Source: Streptomyces sp. NBC_01244
Lineage (GTDB): Bacteria; Actinomycetota; Actinomycetes; Streptomycetales; Streptomycetaceae
Assembly: GCF_035987325.1 (NCBI RefSeq)
Contig: NZ_CP108488.1
Location: 2,790,001-2,854,000, forward strand
Reading direction: 5' to 3'
DNA length: 64,000 nt
Below are positions 63,469 to 64,000 of the stretch, piece after piece (positions within the stretch are counted from its first letter, which is position 1; every line of letters begins with the position of its first letter). The notes beneath the pieces are model-generated. The model did not search any database, had not been told where the DNA came from, and was given only the letters and a program-made list of their open reading frames with translations. The position numbers and the translations under genes were made by a program.

Positions 63469-64000
63469 TCAGCGCACCGCCGACTTCAGCGCGACCGCCG
63501 GGTCGGCGACCTTCTCCGGGTCCACGAGGGCGCCCGACTCGATCAGGCGGCGCCCCTGGGCCAGGTCGCGCGGGCGGCCCACCGCCAGCACCGCGGCCAG
63601 CCGGCCTTCCCGCAGCCAGCAGACCGACCAGGTGTCGGACTCCGGGTCGCCGCGCCACAGCGGTGCTTCCGCGCCGGTGTGGTGCCCGGCGTACTGCACG
63701 AAGCGGCCGAACTGCTCCGACCAGAAGTACGGGACCGGGTCGTAGACCTGCTCCCCCGAGCCCCCGGCCAGGATGTCCGCCGCCACCACCCGCGGGCCCT
63801 GGAGCGCGTTGTCCCAGTGGTGCACCAGCAACCGGGATCCGTAACGCGCCGACGGGAAGGAGGCGCAGTCCCCCACGGCGTACACCCCGGGCACCGAGGT
63901 ACGCAGCCACTCGTCGGCGGTGACCGCTCCGTCCGGGCCGAGCTCCACGCCGGACCCGGCCAGCCATCCGGTGGCGGGGCGGGCGCCGATGCCCACCACC
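63469..64000 (-). CDS. FAD/NAD(P)-dependent ferredoxin-reductase-like oxidoreductase (C-terminal part)
   Basis: Only the last 177 codons are in the window; the start lies beyond the right edge. Seen: VVGIGARPATGWLAGSGVEL, the second FAD motif SVPGVYAVGDCASFPS, LLVHHWDNALQGPRVVAADILAG, and a C-terminal domain with VPYFWSEQFGRFVQYAGHH. These match ferredoxin/rubredoxin reductases of the BphA4/rhodocoxin-reductase type with their C-terminal dimerisation domain. The electron acceptor (ferredoxin for a P450 or dioxygenase) cannot be judged here. Confidence 0.9.
   Translation of the reverse strand, partial: VVGIGARPATGWLAGSGVELGPDGAVTADEWLRTSVPGVYAVGDCASFPSARYGSRLLVHHWDNALQGPRVVAADILAGGSGEQVYDPVPYFWSEQFGRFVQYAGHHTGAEAPLWRGDPESDTWSVCWLREGRLAAVLAVGRPRDLAQGRRLIESGALVDPEKVADPAVALKSAVR

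Noticed and set aside
1-64000. Rare TTA (bldA-dependent) codons
   Set aside because: The TTA trinucleotides I checked within genes (for example in ftsW, ftsI, yggT, sepF and murG) fall out of frame; I found no in-frame case, though a full count was not computed.

Overview
The window is high-GC actinobacterial DNA and almost certainly comes from a Streptomyces. The evidence is the strong GC3 codon bias, the many GTG starts, the division and cell-wall (dcw) cluster in the order divIVA-yggT-sepF-yggS-pgeF-ftsZ-ftsQ-murG-ftsW-murD-mraY-murF-murE-ftsI-ftsL-rsmH without ftsA, murC or mraZ, a 399-residue FtsZ ending in DVPDFLK, the SAV_6107-type HEPN protein, and the flanking dnaE, ileS, metF and thiE. 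I recognise 55 genes, of which the first (dnaE) and last (an FAD/NAD reductase) run off the edges. I saw no tRNA, rRNA, CRISPR, insertion sequence or prophage.

Layout. 1-8.1 kb: dnaE (partial, minus) diverges from a DUF2252 protein, a small membrane protein, a membrane-anchored DsbA-like thioredoxin-fold protein, a Tat-exported PhoD phosphatase and a secreted M43 metalloprotease. 8.2-12.8 kb: a dienelactone-hydrolase-like protein, an MscS channel, an MFS drug exporter divergent from an ArsR-type regulator, and a PIG-L deacetylase. 12.9-17.3 kb: an OmpR-type two-component system divergent from an ATGA-overlapping pair encoding a second MurG-like glycosyltransferase and a LegB/GMD-like nucleotide-sugar 4,6-dehydratase. 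This is the best candidate here for an undescribed envelope-modification system. 17.4-23.0 kb: a membrane protein, a CPA1 antiporter, GNAT, an RluD-type pseudouridine synthase, lspA and a DksA/TraR zinc-finger protein with a histone-H1-like tail.

23.0-26.9 kb: ileS, preceded by a T-box leader whose last stem hides the Shine-Dalgarno sequence (a translational T-box). IleRS carries a GAHH version of the HIGH motif. 27.2-45.6 kb: the dcw cluster, all on the minus strand, with many 4-base start/stop overlaps that imply translational coupling. A large interspersed inverted repeat lies between ftsL and ftsI, and rsmH uses a TTG start. 45.9-51.4 kb: a beta-carbonic anhydrase, then a coupled MoxR-DUF58-transglutaminase operon. 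52-55.7 kb: an ABC-type ATPase with degenerate motifs, a YhgE/Pip-like permease and a TetR regulator, with a perfect 26-bp palindrome at the operon head. 55.9-60.1 kb: HEPN protein, methyltransferase, DUF3040, DUF4126 and an FAD amine-oxidase/desaturase-like enzyme. 60.1-64 kb (minus): a Tyr/Pro-rich membrane protein, metF, thiE, an Rv2175c-type DNA-binding protein and a truncated FAD/NAD reductase.

Intergenic DNA holds four copies of a long palindromic repeat family (cores CCTCAAACGCCGG and its complement), several short-period tandem repeats (12-21 bp units) and a set of strong stem-loop terminators.
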